From contig CM034541.1 in the NCBI GenBank assembly GCA_020002185.1, positions 34,471,852 through 34,535,851 on the forward strand: a stretch of DNA of 64,000 bases, given 5' to 3'. A program made the translations under genes and the position numbers. This DNA comes from Paraescarpia echinospica. Its lineage: Eukaryota > Annelida > Polychaeta > Sabellida > Siboglinidae. Each line of letters opens with the position of its first letter. Within the stretch, counting starts at the first letter, position 1. Below the pieces are notes generated by a model, which was not told the DNA's origin, made no database searches, and was given only the letters and a program-made list of their open reading frames with translations. Below are positions 12,265 to 27,200 of this stretch, in pieces.

Positions 12265-15200
12265 CTCTCTCATTTAATTTCTCTGTCATGTGCTGTCTGT
12301 GTGTCTGTGTGTCTGTCTGTCTGCCATTCTCTCATTTCCTGTTCGTCCATGAGATGTCTGTCTGTCTCTAATTTGCTGTCAGTCTGTCTGTCTGTCATGT
12401 GTTGTCTGTCTGTCTCTAATTCGCTGTCTGTCTGCCTCTAATTTGTTGTCTGTCTGTCTCTAATTTGTTGTCTGTTGGTCTGTCTCTAATTTGTTGTCTG
12501 TCTGCCTCTCATTTGTTGTCTGTCTGTCTCTAATTTGTTGTCTGTCTCTCTGTCTCTAATTTGTTGTCTGTCTCTCTGTCTCTAATTTGCTGTCTGTCTA
12601 TCTATAATTCGCTGTCTGACTGCCTCTAATTTGTTGTCTGTCTGTCTCTCATTTGTTGTCTGTCTGTCTGTCTCTAATTTGCTGTCTATCTCTAATTTGC
12701 TGTCTGTCTGTCTCTAATTTGCTATCTGTTTCTCTCTAATTTATTTGTTGTCTGTCTGTCTCTAATTTGCTATCTGTCTGTCTCTTATATACTGTCTGTC
12801 TGTCTCTCATGAACTGCTTATCTGTCTCTCATTTGCTGTCTTTCTGTCATATGCTGTCTGTCTGTCAGTCTGCCACGTGGTGTCTGTCTGTCTGTCTGCC
12901 ACGTGGTGTCTGTTTGTCTGTCTGTCTGCCACGTGGTGTCTGTCTGTCTGTCATGTGCTGTCCACCTCTCTGTCTTCTGTCTATGTATTGACTCTACATG
13001 TCACCCGTTCTCACCTGCCCACATGGCTCAGTCAGGAAGCCATTCCAGTTGGACAACATGTGCTGAAACACAATTAACAAATATTGCAGAAATTGTTACT
13101 TCCTGAACATAAATCTTAATAGAGAAGCATATTATGTGGTGTAATTTTGAACCGACTAACTATGCCTGATATGGTGTAATTTCAATGGACTAACTATTTT
13201 GTTACAGCAGCATTTTTATATTAAATCAGTGTTTTGATGATTAGGCAATAAAATAACACAATTTTCTTAGTACACAACTACAGTATAAATATTTGACTTA
13301 CAAGTGACGTTTCAACCACCTTTGGCAGCCTTCATCAGGAACTGCTCTTCCTCTGCTCTGCGGCGAGCAGGCTTCATCAGGAAGAACAGTTCCTGAAGAA
13401 GGCGACTGAAGGTGGTTGAAACGTCGATTGTGAGTTGAAAATTTCTAGTTGTGTAGTAAGAAAATTGTGTTATTTAAGTTCTTCCAACTTGGTGAACATT
13501 TTTACGAATGATGATTAGGCACTTTTTCACAGTATTGATATAACATGTGATAATATTTATAGTATAACATAAATAAATGTGTAGTATATTTTTAATAATG
13601 ACTTGTTGTTGGGCAAAGGACTTATTCAGTAGAACTAACAAGTACTGAAATACGAACAATCTGACAATATTTTTAATTTTACATCTGGGGATCTTGTAAC
13701 TGAACTGAACTTTAAAATTATGGGAGAATAACGTTGTTTCTGGAATAAAAAGAAGGAGTGCTTGATGACAGCTGGCTAGAATATCTCACCGTCTTCAAAT
13801 AGTCAGCCAAATGGTGGAGTGTTCGGTGCACTTTGGTTTCTCCCACCACCATCAGCTTGCCATTGGGGAGTTGGTCGATCATGTAATGGCGACACCGGTC
13901 CTTTGCCCTACAACACAAGTAGGTCAATGTCACCAGTCACAGAGGTCATCTCCCTTGGCTAGAGTTGCCATCAATCCTGCTATGATGAATGAATGAATGA
14001 ATCACTTTATTACAGAATATGACATTCCATATATATATGTATATATATATACATATATATATATACATGTATATATCATTAGACAGAAAAAAGCAATTGT
14101 GTCTTATAAATTATGTAATAATAATGAGCAACAACCATCTGCAATTTACGAGGATGTAGAATTTAACATGGTGAATAATTTCTGTTGTTTTCCATGGTTT
14201 TATTTATAGAAGTTGCTATGCAGTTTTCCACAATTCAACATAATAACAGTGATTTATATAAACATACTTATTACACAGTGGAAAGTCAGTATTAAGGTCA
14301 CCCTCGGGAGTGGGTAAAAGTGACTTGAATAGCGAGGTGACTGTATTAGTGGAACTAATTTCCTATGCTTCACTGCTACAGAAATAATTTGGCACTGTCC
14401 CGGGGTGACCTTAATTGCGAGGTGGCTGTATTACTGATGTTCAACTGTATGTAATAAATATACTCGAGAAAGTTGTAGGAGCGTGTTCTCTAACAAGTGA
14501 CTGTAACAAGAGTTGTGGCCTTGATGGTGTGTATGCAGAGCACCTGAAGTACTGCAGTGAACGCATACTGCCTTTACTGTCAATGTGCTTCACAGGTCTG
14601 TTGGTTCATGGCGTACTGCCAAGTTCTATGATTTCTGTTATATTAGTGCCCATAATCAAGGATAAATCCGGCAAGATAAACAGTAAAGACAACTACAGGC
14701 CAATAGCACTGGCAAGTGTTATGTCTAAAGTTTTTGAAAAAATCTTGCTCAGCAGAATGGATGACTTTTTAACAACCAGTGACAACCAGTTTGGTTTTAG
14801 AAAGAAGCATGGCACTGACATGTGCATTTATGTACTAAAAGAGGTTATTGCTAAATATCAAGCCTTAAATAGCTGTTTGTTTATGTGTTTTCTTGATGCA
14901 TCTAAGGCTTTTGACCGTGTAAACCAGTGTACTTTTTAAAAAGCTAATAGACAGAGATGTTCCTGGTTACATTGTTAGAATTCTAGTGTTTTGTTATGCG
15001 AACCAACAGATGTGTGTGAGATGGGGTAGTCATGTGTCTGACAGTATTTATGTAAGTAATGGAGTTAGACAAGGAGGTATTTTATCCCCCTATTTGTTCA
15101 GTGTTTACGTGGATGGTTTATCCACTGTACTTAATAGTTGCAATACAGGATGTTATGTAGGATATAATTGTGTAAATAATATTATGTATGCTGATGATCT

Positions 15201-18200
15201 TGTAGTATTTTGTCCGTCCAGCAGGGGATTACAGACACTTCTCACCATCTGTGATCAATATGGAGTATCTCATGACATAAGGTACAATGCCAAAAAGAGT
15301 ATGGTCATGATAATTAGAAACAAGAGTTCTAAGAATGTTAAATTTCCAAGTTTTATGCTTGGTAACGACAAACTATGTGAGGTAGAATCTGTAAAATATT
15401 TGGGTCATATAATTTCAAATAGTATGCTAGATAACAACGATATATCTAGGCAATGTCGCCAGTTGTATGCACAAGGCAACATGATCATAAGAAAATTTCA
15501 TGTGTTCAAATGATGTAAAGAAGACATTGTTTACTACTTTTTGCTCACCTATGTATTCTGCCCATCTATGGTGGAATTTTCATAACTATGGAATCAGGAT
15601 ATTGTATGTCTCTTACAACAATATATTTCGAATGGTGTTAGGTTATGACAGATACTGTAGTGCTAGTGAAATGTTTGTTAACAATAATTTACCTAACTGT
15701 GCTGCTGTTATTAGAAATTTGACATATAGGTTTATATGCCGACTGCAGTTCTCAAAAAACATATTGATTTGTAACATTATTAATAGTGAAATACATGTCA
15801 AGAATATGGAAATACTGGTTCAATTCCCTGTATATACATTTTGTTGACGGGTGATTTTTCATTCTGTACATTGTAACTATTGTTTATAACACAACTATAG
15901 AACCATGATAATGTACTTGTATGTTGCATGGAGTCTGTGAATAAAGCAATTATTATATTATTATTATAACAGACTGGAGACTGCGGCAGGGGTGGGTGGA
16001 CAGAGGGTATACCTGAAGGAAAGAGAATAGCCGATGCGACTCTCACTGATTCGGATCAAGAAACAGCCAATCTGTGTATTCTTCAACAGTTTCTCAGCAT
16101 CTCTGCAGCAGACAAACACAACAGGCTTGAAAATATGATCAATTCAAACATGTGACCCGTCTCAGTGAACTGGGCATTAAGTCACACAAGCCTATTCTGT
16201 GCACGAGCTAAAATGAGCTGTCTAGGTCATGTAGAACCAATTTAGTTGCACAGGCCCATTCTACACAAAAGCCACAAATAGCTGTCCAATCATTTGTGAT
16301 ATAAATACTTACCTTATAATTTTGCTGTTCATGCACCAATGTCCAGTTTATTTTCCTCGACAAATAATCCAAAACTAATGAAATCCACGCATGTATATAT
16401 GAGTCAAAATGACTACATTTCTCAACATGTAATTTTAAGAATTTGCTTCATAAATCAAAAACTTCTGAAGATATTTCAACAAACTAGGTATCACTTTAAA
16501 GCTGATGATCTGTGGAATAAAAAACGTACAAAAGTCAATCTCACTGTATTCTTTAGCGTATCTTCTGTGTGCTAGCAGTATTTGTCATATGAAGTTTTTG
16601 AATAAGTGCTGTTTGAAAATATCTACTGATAAAGGATTCGTAGATATACGTTGCATTCAACGCAAACATACCCATGCACAGCATACTGCATTTCGAATGT
16701 TTAATTTAAAAGCTGATCATTATATTTAGAAGAATCTTGTGTGGAATTCAATTATCTTGAAATGGAGCACAACTTGCTGTTAGGAAATGACATACAAAAC
16801 AGATAAGTGCAAAAATCTAGGTTCACCAATATCTTCGGATTTTTTGTGATCGCTATGGGGACTTGGAAATCAAATGACATGGGGACTAAAGGCTTTAAGA
16901 GACCCACCTCCCTTGGACTCACCTGCGACTGATGAATCCGTGGAACCACTCAGCGAAGCCGTCCTCGGAGTGTCGTATCGTCATCTTCTGAGTCTGCATG
17001 AACCAGTTCATGGCTGCTGTTTTGGTTCCTGGCTTCCCAAACTTGGCCAACGTGGTCGGATCAATGGGAACAAAGTCATCCTCCGCATCGGAGTCCGAGT
17101 CCACTTCCTGTACAAGCATCGAATTGCTGTTACAAACATCTCTGTTGATGCGTGCAAAGTTTTAGATGGACGGGGAAGAAGAAAGGGAAACCAACAACAG
17201 ATTATGGAAGTGAACATTATTTTATTATTATTTGTATTATTATTATATATTTTAAAATAATTTGTATTATTTATAAAATTTTTGCATATATTATTATTTA
17301 TTAATGTATGTGTGAGGTCTTGTAATGTTTCATGCATCATTAATAACCACGTCACAACAACAATGCCACTATTTATGTCTCATCCTTTCATTCACTTCAC
17401 CCCATAAGCATGTTTATGTCTACATATCCAGTTACAACTAAACGTTGGGTATTAAATGATAGCTGTTCTTCAGATAAGTTGTATATATTTAGCACCACGA
17501 TGTAATTATTCATAGATTTATAAAAAAATTCGAAGTGCGCTCTCAATATCATAAACATATTTACAGGAGGATGAATATATAATGACATACATTAATTTTT
17601 GATTGGTAAATCTTTACCCTATAAAAACATATTGTATTTATATCGCAAGCACCTAAAATGGTTGGGGTGAACCATTGATAAGTATTATACTTCTGTTCAC
17701 CCCCTTTCCACATTGTATTTGTTTAATTGTGACATGCCTCAGCAAATTTGCAAGTGAGAAAGAAATGTACAATAAAATCACCCTATGAACATAAACTTTA
17801 CAATAATGTTACTGACGTTAGGTTTAAATTAGTTAGTTATCTGCTAATGAAATCTATACATCCAACCATACCTGGCCATTCTGTTTATGTCTCATCTTTG
17901 GTTTTGTGTCATCCATTCCAGGGACAGGTGCGCTCCCAAACGACACAATTGTTGGGACCGTCTTTGTGTTCTTGTTCTTATCAAAGAAGTCTGCAGGTGA
18001 AGCACACAACACTTGTAGGAATTGTAACATAAGTGTACACACAGATACATAAGTGTACACATAGATACATAAGTGTACATGTAGAGACATAAGTGTATAT
18101 GTAGATACATAAGTGTACACATAGATACACACGTGTACAGTTAGAGACATAAGTGTACAGTTGGATACACAAGTGTACAGTTAGAGACATAAGCGTACAG

Positions 18201-21200
18201 TTGGATATACAAATGTACAGTTGGATATACAAATGTACAGTTAGATGCACAAGTGTACAGTTTGACATATAAGTGCATAAAATGACACATAAATGTAATC
18301 AAATCAAATCAAATCAATTTATTTTGCAACAATAACAACATAACAGTGTACATACACAAAACAACTGTTTAAAAAATTAAGTTGTGTTGATTGGTGGTCA
18401 CATGGCACGTTATATGCCGTCTTCCTGTGACCCCCATAAACATATATTTTGAATTATATTTACACATACGTATACAATGATTATTATGAGTGTATGATAT
18501 CTTCTGTGTGACAACGGACGGGGATGCGATGGAGAAGGAAACGAATTATTGTAGGAAATTACTGTTAGAAAACAATGATAAGAAATTTGTGCGGATCCAA
18601 ACATAGATATAAAAAGTAAACAAATATTTAATTGCACTCCGCACATCTGGGATTTAGGCAATGCATGTGGCTAAGATAGTTGTCTAGACATTGATTGGAT
18701 AATAACCATTAGAATTTTTGTCTGGATTTTTATCTTATAATCAAGATTATTCCATAGTTTTATAAAATGGTGTTTAGGTAATTTAGAGGAAAAATGTGTT
18801 CTGTGCTCCTCTGTATATAAGAGGTTACGTTGTCTAGTAATTCTGGTGTTAGTTGCTAGATTCTTTTTTGGTATATAATGTTTGAAGGATTTAGGCAGTG
18901 CACTATGGTGATAGTCAATTAGTCATACATAAATAGTGAGACATGCAACCTGTGAATATCAGTGATTTTAAGTATATTTTCTGATTTAAAAATAAGATCA
19001 GTGTGACTTCTATATCGTTTTTTGTTAATTATTCGTATAGTGCGTTTTTGTACAATTCCTATCTTTCTTATGGTATTTCCATTGCCCCATGCTTGTACAC
19101 TGTAATGTATGGACTTTGAATTAAGGTATAATAGAGAGTTTTTAAAGCATTGGTGGCAAAAAATGTTTCTAGATATTTTAGAACTGAATATGTTGATATT
19201 TTTGTCCATGTTAAATGTTTATCAATATGTATTCCTAAGAACTTCACCGATTCTTCTTTGTTATCCTTTCCAACATAATAAATAATTTAACTGTTTATTT
19301 TAATGCAGTTATTTACCTGGTATTTGCTATTCGGTGGACTAAATATGCAAATGTTTGTCTTTTTTATATTTAATGACAATTTATTGGCACAAAGCCAATC
19401 GTACAAATGTACAGTTACAAAATTATTATATATGTTGTATAGTATGACAAATAACTGTACACAATGTCTCATTAGTGTACAGTTAGACATATAAGTGTAC
19501 AGTTAGATGCATAAGTGTACAAACTGACACATGCTCACTGTTAGATGTACAGTCAGACACATAACTGTATAATTTCACATGTAAGTGTAAAGTGCATATT
19601 ACACTTTTGTCAGTTGTTATGTTACCAAATAGCTGTTGACTAAATTGTGTAATTATGTTGTTATGATTCTTACCAAAATATAATAATAATAATTATGTTT
19701 CTTAATAATATTATAGCACTGTTTATGTAAATACATACCAATCAAAGCATTCACAGAATAAAATGATGTGTAGAATAAATGCTAAAATATACAATTAATT
19801 AACCAAACTAAAACAAAACATTTAGGTTATAAAAATACAATTTTAAACCACAAAATTAAAAACAATACTATAAAATAGAAACTAGTGTCATTTAGATGTG
19901 GCAGCCATTATTTGCATCAAGACAGGTAGTGCAGGTGAAACTGTGGGTTTTAATTTGTTTCCAGAAAGCTGCCAATGTTCCAGCCGATCGCACACATTTT
20001 GGCAAACTATTCCACACCTGTTGGCCTGTCACTGCAAAGCTGCCCAATCTGACAGTTCTCAAAATATATCTGTTTACCTTTTGGTAAACTTTTATCCCCT
20101 TTCAGCATTTTGTTTTGGTCATTCATCGCCATAGTGCTGTTTTTTTCCATCAGGTGGAGCAGACTCTTCACTTCCTGTGCCCGTTTCACAGCTTCCTGTC
20201 TGACCTTCTTGGCTCGTCGTCGTCCCAAGAAGCCTCGTACCACTGCAAGGGAGCAAGTGACAAGAGCTGTGGAACTTGGCGAAGATTGAGGAGTGATACA
20301 TTAATGGAATGATACAATGACGGCATGATACAACCATTGAATAATACAACCACAGCATGATACAATGACGGAATGATACAACCAAGGAAAGATACAAACA
20401 TGGAATGATTCAATCAAGGAATGATGCAACCACAGAATAATACAACCACAAAAGGATACAACCATGGAATGATATAAGCATGGAATGTTGCAACCATGGA
20501 ATGATACAACCACGGAATGATACAACCATGGAATGCTACAACTATGGAATGTTACAAACACGGAGTGATATAACCACGGAATGATACTACCATGGAATGA
20601 TACAACAACAGAATTATACAATCACTGAATTATACAACCAAGGAATAATGCAACCATGGAATGATACAATAAATTAATGATACAACCAAGGAATTATACA
20701 ATCAAGGAATGATGCAACCATGGAATTATACAACCATGGAATGACACAACAACGGATTGATGTAAGAATGGATTTAGACAAGTGAGGAATGAGACAAGTG
20801 AGGTATGAGCCAAGTGGGGACAGAAAAAAGAAAGGGAATGAGGCAGGTGTGGATTGAGGCAAGCGAGGAATGAGACAAGTGAGGAATGAGACAATCGAGT
20901 GAGGACTAACCTCGCTGCATGTGCACGGCTTGCCTCGCGAGGACCTCCATCAGTTCGCTCAACTTGTCGAGATGCCAGTACTTGAGGAATACCTTTGTCT
21001 TCCTGCACACAACGTGTCATCTCATGATACCCAGCCGACACAATACAGCATTCTGTCACTGACAGGTTTTAGTGACACAGTGCCAACACATCATTTAGGA
21101 TATGATACAAACTTGCACTGGACTGACATAGCTGACGTCTCAAATAGTGACAATGTACTGACACAGTTGATGGCAAGTTGTGACATTGCATTGATACAAT

Positions 21201-24200
21201 GTCAAGAACTTACTTTGAAAACTGTACTGATACAATATATATGTCAAGTAGTGACATTGCACTGACACAATATATATGTCAAGTAGTACCACTGCACTGA
21301 CACAATATATATATATATCAATATATCAATATATATATATGTCAAATAGTGACTTTGCACTGACACAATTGATATATCAAGTAGTGTCACTGCACTGACA
21401 CAAATGATATGCCAATCAGTTGGTGACACTGTACTGAAACAATTCATATGTCAAGTAGTGGCACTGCACTGACACAACTGATATATGAAGTAGTGACACT
21501 GCACTGACACAAATGACATAAAAGTAGTGACATTGCACTAAACAATTGATATGTCAAGTAGTGACACTTCATTGACACAATTGATATGCCAAGTAGTGAC
21601 ACTACACTGACACAAATGACATGTCAAGTAGTGACACTGCCCTGACACAACTGACATGTCAAGTAGTGACACTGCCCTGACACAATTTATATGCCAAGTA
21701 GTGACACAACACTGACACAATTGTCATGTCAAGTAGTGACACTGCACTGACACAATTGATATGTCAAGTAGTGACACTGCACTGACACAATTGATATGTC
21801 AAGTAGTGACACTTCACTGACACAATTGATGTCAAGCAGTGACACTGCACTGACACAAATGATATGCCAATCAATATTGGTGACACTGTACTGAAACAAT
21901 TCATAGGTCAAGTATTGACACTGCACTGACACAATTGATATGTGAGGTAGTGACACTGCATTGACACAATTGACATGTCAAGTAATGACATTGCACTGAA
22001 CAATTGATATGTCAAGTAATGACACTTCACTGACACAATTGATGTCAAATAGGAACACTGCCCTGACACAATTTATATGTCAAGTAGTGACACTGCACTG
22101 ACACAATTGATATGTCAAATAGTGACACTGCACTGACACAATTGACATGTCAAGTAGTGACACTGCACTGAAACTATTGATAAGTCAAATAGTGACATTG
22201 CACTGACACAATTGACATACCAAGAAGTGACACTGCACTGACACAATTGATATGTCAAGTAGTTATACTGCACTGACACAATTGATATGTGAAGTTGTGA
22301 CACTGCACTGACACAATTGATATGTGAAGTAGTGACACTGCACTGACACAATTGACATGTCAAGTAGTGACACTGCACTGAACAATTGATATATCAAGTA
22401 GTGACACTTCACTGACACAATTGATATGAAGTAGTGACACTGCCCTGACACAATTGATATGTCAAGTAGTGACACAATGCACTGATGCAATTTATATGTC
22501 AAGTAGTGACACTGCACTGACACAATTGACATGTCAAGTAGTGACACTGCACTGAACAATTGATATATAAAGTAGTGACACTTCACTGACACAATTGATA
22601 TCAAGTAGTGACATTGCCCTGACACAATTTATGTCATGTAGTGAAACTGCACTGACACAATTTATATGTCAAGTAGTGACACACTGCACTGACACAATTT
22701 AGATGTCAAGTAGTGACATTGCACTGACACAATTGACATGTCAAGTAGTGACACTGCACTGACACAACTGATATGTCAAGAAAATACTCTGAAATCTGTA
22801 CCGTTGACCATTAATTTGTTTGAACTCACAGCAACATGACTGCCATCTGGTGATCAATTAAGTGTTCACTAAAAGCGAAAGTATACTGCTACTGAGAGAC
22901 AAAGACGCTCACCCGATCTGCCAGCCTGTCAGTTTGGTCGAGTCGAGGATCTTCTTGCAACTCTTCGCTGATGGCTCCATCTTGAACACGTGGATGAGCA
23001 ACTTGTATCTGCAACAAAACAGGACGAACTAGCATCTGTATGTTGTAATACACTAACTCTGGGGGCAGTCTGACTGCATCTCCTCCCAGGAGCCCCCGTC
23101 CTCTCCAATTTCAGTGTTCTTTCTTTGGATCAGTGGACTTTGATCTACCAGTTGACAATGCATTAAAGAAGCACAAAGGTAGTTATTTAAAGCTCCTGAG
23201 TTAAATGTTTGCGGTTCGGTTGTGTCTGTCGGAGAGAGGAGGAAAGAGTGGATGAGTTGAGTGGAGAGCCACTCTCTAGATGGCACCACTATGGTTTTAA
23301 ATTCACCTGAGCATTGGCTTAGCATGGTGAAATTGTCTACAGCAGAAACTAAGTGTTCAGAGGAAACATGTTTAGGATCAAAGTAACTATACAGTTAACT
23401 GGCATACCTATCATGATCAAGTAACATAGCAAATTGCCATAACCAAGCACAACTGTATTGTGAACACCTCTAATAACCAAGCACAACTGTATTATGAACA
23501 TCTTTAATAACCAAGCACAACTGCATTATGAACACCTCTAATAACCAAGCACAACTGTATTATGAACACCTCTAATAACCAAGCACAACTGAATTATGAA
23601 CACCTCTAATAACCAAGCACAACTATATTATGAACACCTCTAATAACCAAACGCAACTGTATTATGAACACCTCTAATAACCAAGCACAACTGAATTATG
23701 AACACCTCTAATAACCAAGCACAACTATATTATGAACACCTCTAATAACCAAGCGCAACTGTATTATGAACACTTCTAATAACCAAGCACAATTGTATTA
23801 AGAACACCTCTAATAACCAAGCACAACTGTATTAAGAACACCTCTAATAACCAAGCATAACTGTATTATGAATACCTCTAATAACCAAGCACAACTGTAT
23901 TGTGAACACCTCTAATAACCATGCACAATTGTATTATGAACACCTCTAATAAACAAGCACAACTGTATTATGAACACCTCTAATAACCAAGCACAACTGT
24001 ATTATGAACACCTCTAATAACCAAGCACAACTGTATTATGAACAACTCTATAAAACAAGGCAGATTGAGCAGCTCCTGTGGAAGGCAGGATTTACAGGAA
24101 TCCAGAACATTGCAGTGAAGACAGAGGTCTCCCGAACAAATGTCATGACACTTGACTGCACTTCAAACACAAGGTGAGGGAGTTGGGGGTATACCCCTTC

Positions 24201-27200
24201 AGCCATGGGGCAAGGGGTCTTTCCCAGAAACCAAACCTAAAGTTGGAATACCAAAAGACATTCAAAATGCATGTTTATGTTGGTGCAGGGACCCGTCACA
24301 ATCTGCAAGGCACCCACAACTGTAAGAGGACACTGCAGGCCGTATTCATTCTATAAAACGTACATGCCCTAATTAGCACCCCTCTTTTCAGGAACATCTG
24401 ACAATGTGACAGCAATCTCCAGTGTCAACTTTGACTGTTGAATCCATCACTGTAATACATTTCTTTTACCAATGCCACACTAAATTCAAAGTCCAGTGAT
24501 GAAAAAGTATTGAAAAGTCCACCTAAATTATCAGACTTTACAAAGTTCTGGCATCCTTTTGCTCATTTGTGTGGATGCATAAATCGTTTGCCAGTCATGT
24601 GTTCTATGATGATTTTACCCAGGAATCCCAGGAGCAATAAAATGGGTGTATATACCCCTGTATGCTTATTGGAATGCAAAATTTGATATATATTCATGTC
24701 TCAAATATTTGTTAAGCTTACGGTACGCTTAATAGAACGAATACGGTATATGCTATGGACATCTATAAAAAGGGAGGAGAATCTGGGAGCAGCACCAATG
24801 AGATATCAACTGACCTCTCCACAAACTCTCGGAAGTTCGGTCGGATGGCGAATCCCTCTCGTCTGATCTTTGTTGTCTCCAACATGCCAGTGTAGAGAAG
24901 CTACAAAGAAGATATATAACTTTATTCATATAAAACGATACAATGAAGTGTAACTTTAACAAATCTAGTTCCTGTGCTAAATACAGTAGGTGACTGTGCG
25001 ATAGTTTACTATAGCATGCTAGGGTAAATAATAACTAGTTTAAAGTAAATCATAGAAGCCAAACGGATTTATATACACGAATATGCACAGAAACTTTGAA
25101 TTGTGATCAGTGAAATATTTTAGTGGATAGTCACCATATTTCAAAGTCTCGGGTAAAACCATTATAGTTCATCTTTGCATATGAAAAGTGTGAATGACAT
25201 CAGTATAACAAGTTTTGACAATGTTAGAGTTAATTGTTTGTTTCACTGATGGTATTATACCAAGAAATGTTAAGGAAGCCTTCCGTCTGGATTTGTTAAC
25301 TTCAGACATGTAGAATGTGCATCCTACTTCAACGCATGTTAATTCTGACTTTACACTGTTATTGTTTACATCTTGGATCACCATGGGACATGTTAATTCT
25401 GACTTTACACTGTTATTGTTTACATCTTGGATCACCATGGGACATGTTAATTCTGACTTTACACTGTTATTGTTTACATTTTGGATCACCATGGGACATG
25501 TTAATTCTGACTTTACACTGTTATTGTTTACGTCTTGGATCACCATGGGACATGTTAATTCTGACTTTACACTGTTATTGTTTACGTCTTGGATCACCAT
25601 GGGACATGTTAATTTTGACTTTACACTGTTATTGTTTACATCTTGGATCACCATGGGGCATGTTAATTATAACTTTACACTGTTATTGTTTATGTCTTGG
25701 ATCACCATGGGACATGTTAATTATAACTTTACACTGTTATTGTTTATGTCTTGGATCACCATGGGGCATGTTAATTATAACTTTACACTGTTATTGTTTA
25801 TGTCTTGGATCACCATGGGGCATGTTAATTATAACTTTACACTGTTATTGTTTACATCTTGGATCACCATGGGACATGTTAATTATAACTTTACACTGTT
25901 ATTGTTTATGTCTTGGATCACCATGGGGCGTGTTAATTTTGACTTTACACTGTTATTGTTTACATCTTGGATCACCATGGGGCATGTTAATTATGACTTT
26001 ACACTGTTATTGTTTACGTCTTGGATCACCATGGGACATGTTAATTCTGACTTTACACTGTTATTGTTTACGTCTTGGATCACCATGGGACATGTTAATT
26101 TTGACTTTACACTGTTATTGTTTACATCTTGGATCACCATGGGGCATGTTAATTATAACTTTACACTGTTATTGTTTATGTCTTGGATCACCATGGGACA
26201 TGTTAATTATAACTTTACACTGTTATTGTTTATGTCTTGGATCACCATGGGGCATGTTAATTATAACTTTACACTGTTATTGTTTATGTCTTGGATCACC
26301 ATGGGGCATGTTAATTATAACTTTACACTGTTATTGTTTACATCTTGGATCACCATGGGACATGTTAATTATAACTTTACACTGTTATTGTTTATGTCTT
26401 GGATCACCATGGGGCGTGTTAATTTTGACTTTACACTGTTATTGTTTACATCTTGGATCACCATGGGGCATGTTAATTATGACTTTACACTGTTATTGTT
26501 TACGTCTTGGATCACCATGGGACATGTTAATTCTGACTTTACACTGTTATTGTTTACATCTTGGATCACCATGGGACATGTTATTTTTTAATAGGTGGTC
26601 TTTCTCAAAGTTAGTATTAGCAATGAATTTAAAAAAAATAACAATTTACATTTTTTAAATAAATGACCCTGTATGGGTCATAAACCTGATGGTGGACTGC
26701 TGACAAAGTAATAACGATTTCTGTAAGACAGACAAACCTGTGCTTTGACGTACTCATCCTCAAAGAGTTTTGGAGACTTCTTGCTGTTTGGTTTGATGCA
26801 CCGGATGAAGACAGGCTGCGATTCTGTCATCCGCTCCATAAGCACCATCAGTGAATTCTGAGAGACAATGCGATAATAATAATAAAATATTTTGTGTAGC
26901 AGTTTCCTTGATAGTTCAATGCACTTTACTTATAATTATGTATATATATATATAATTATATATATATTTATATGTATATATATATATTTATACATCAATC
27001 TACATAAAAAATATACACAGTAAATAAAATGTACAAACTGTGATGGTGCTAATTAAATTAACTTAAATGTGAAATAATAAATGTCATTAAAATTATAGAT
27101 AAAAACTTAACTCTATGGAAATGCAATTATTGATACCTAAAAAGATATAAAAATGAGATTAAAAGGAATTTAGTCAAGAATGAAATTGTATTATATAATT

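Noticed and set aside
12111..13106. Serine-, leucine- and cysteine-rich frames
   Set aside because: Low-complexity translation of CT and TCTG repeats.
25315..26658. Two overlapping frames of 424 and 447 codons
   Set aside because: They follow the 54-bp array exactly and have no non-repeat domain; two frames are open at once, as expected for a period divisible by three.
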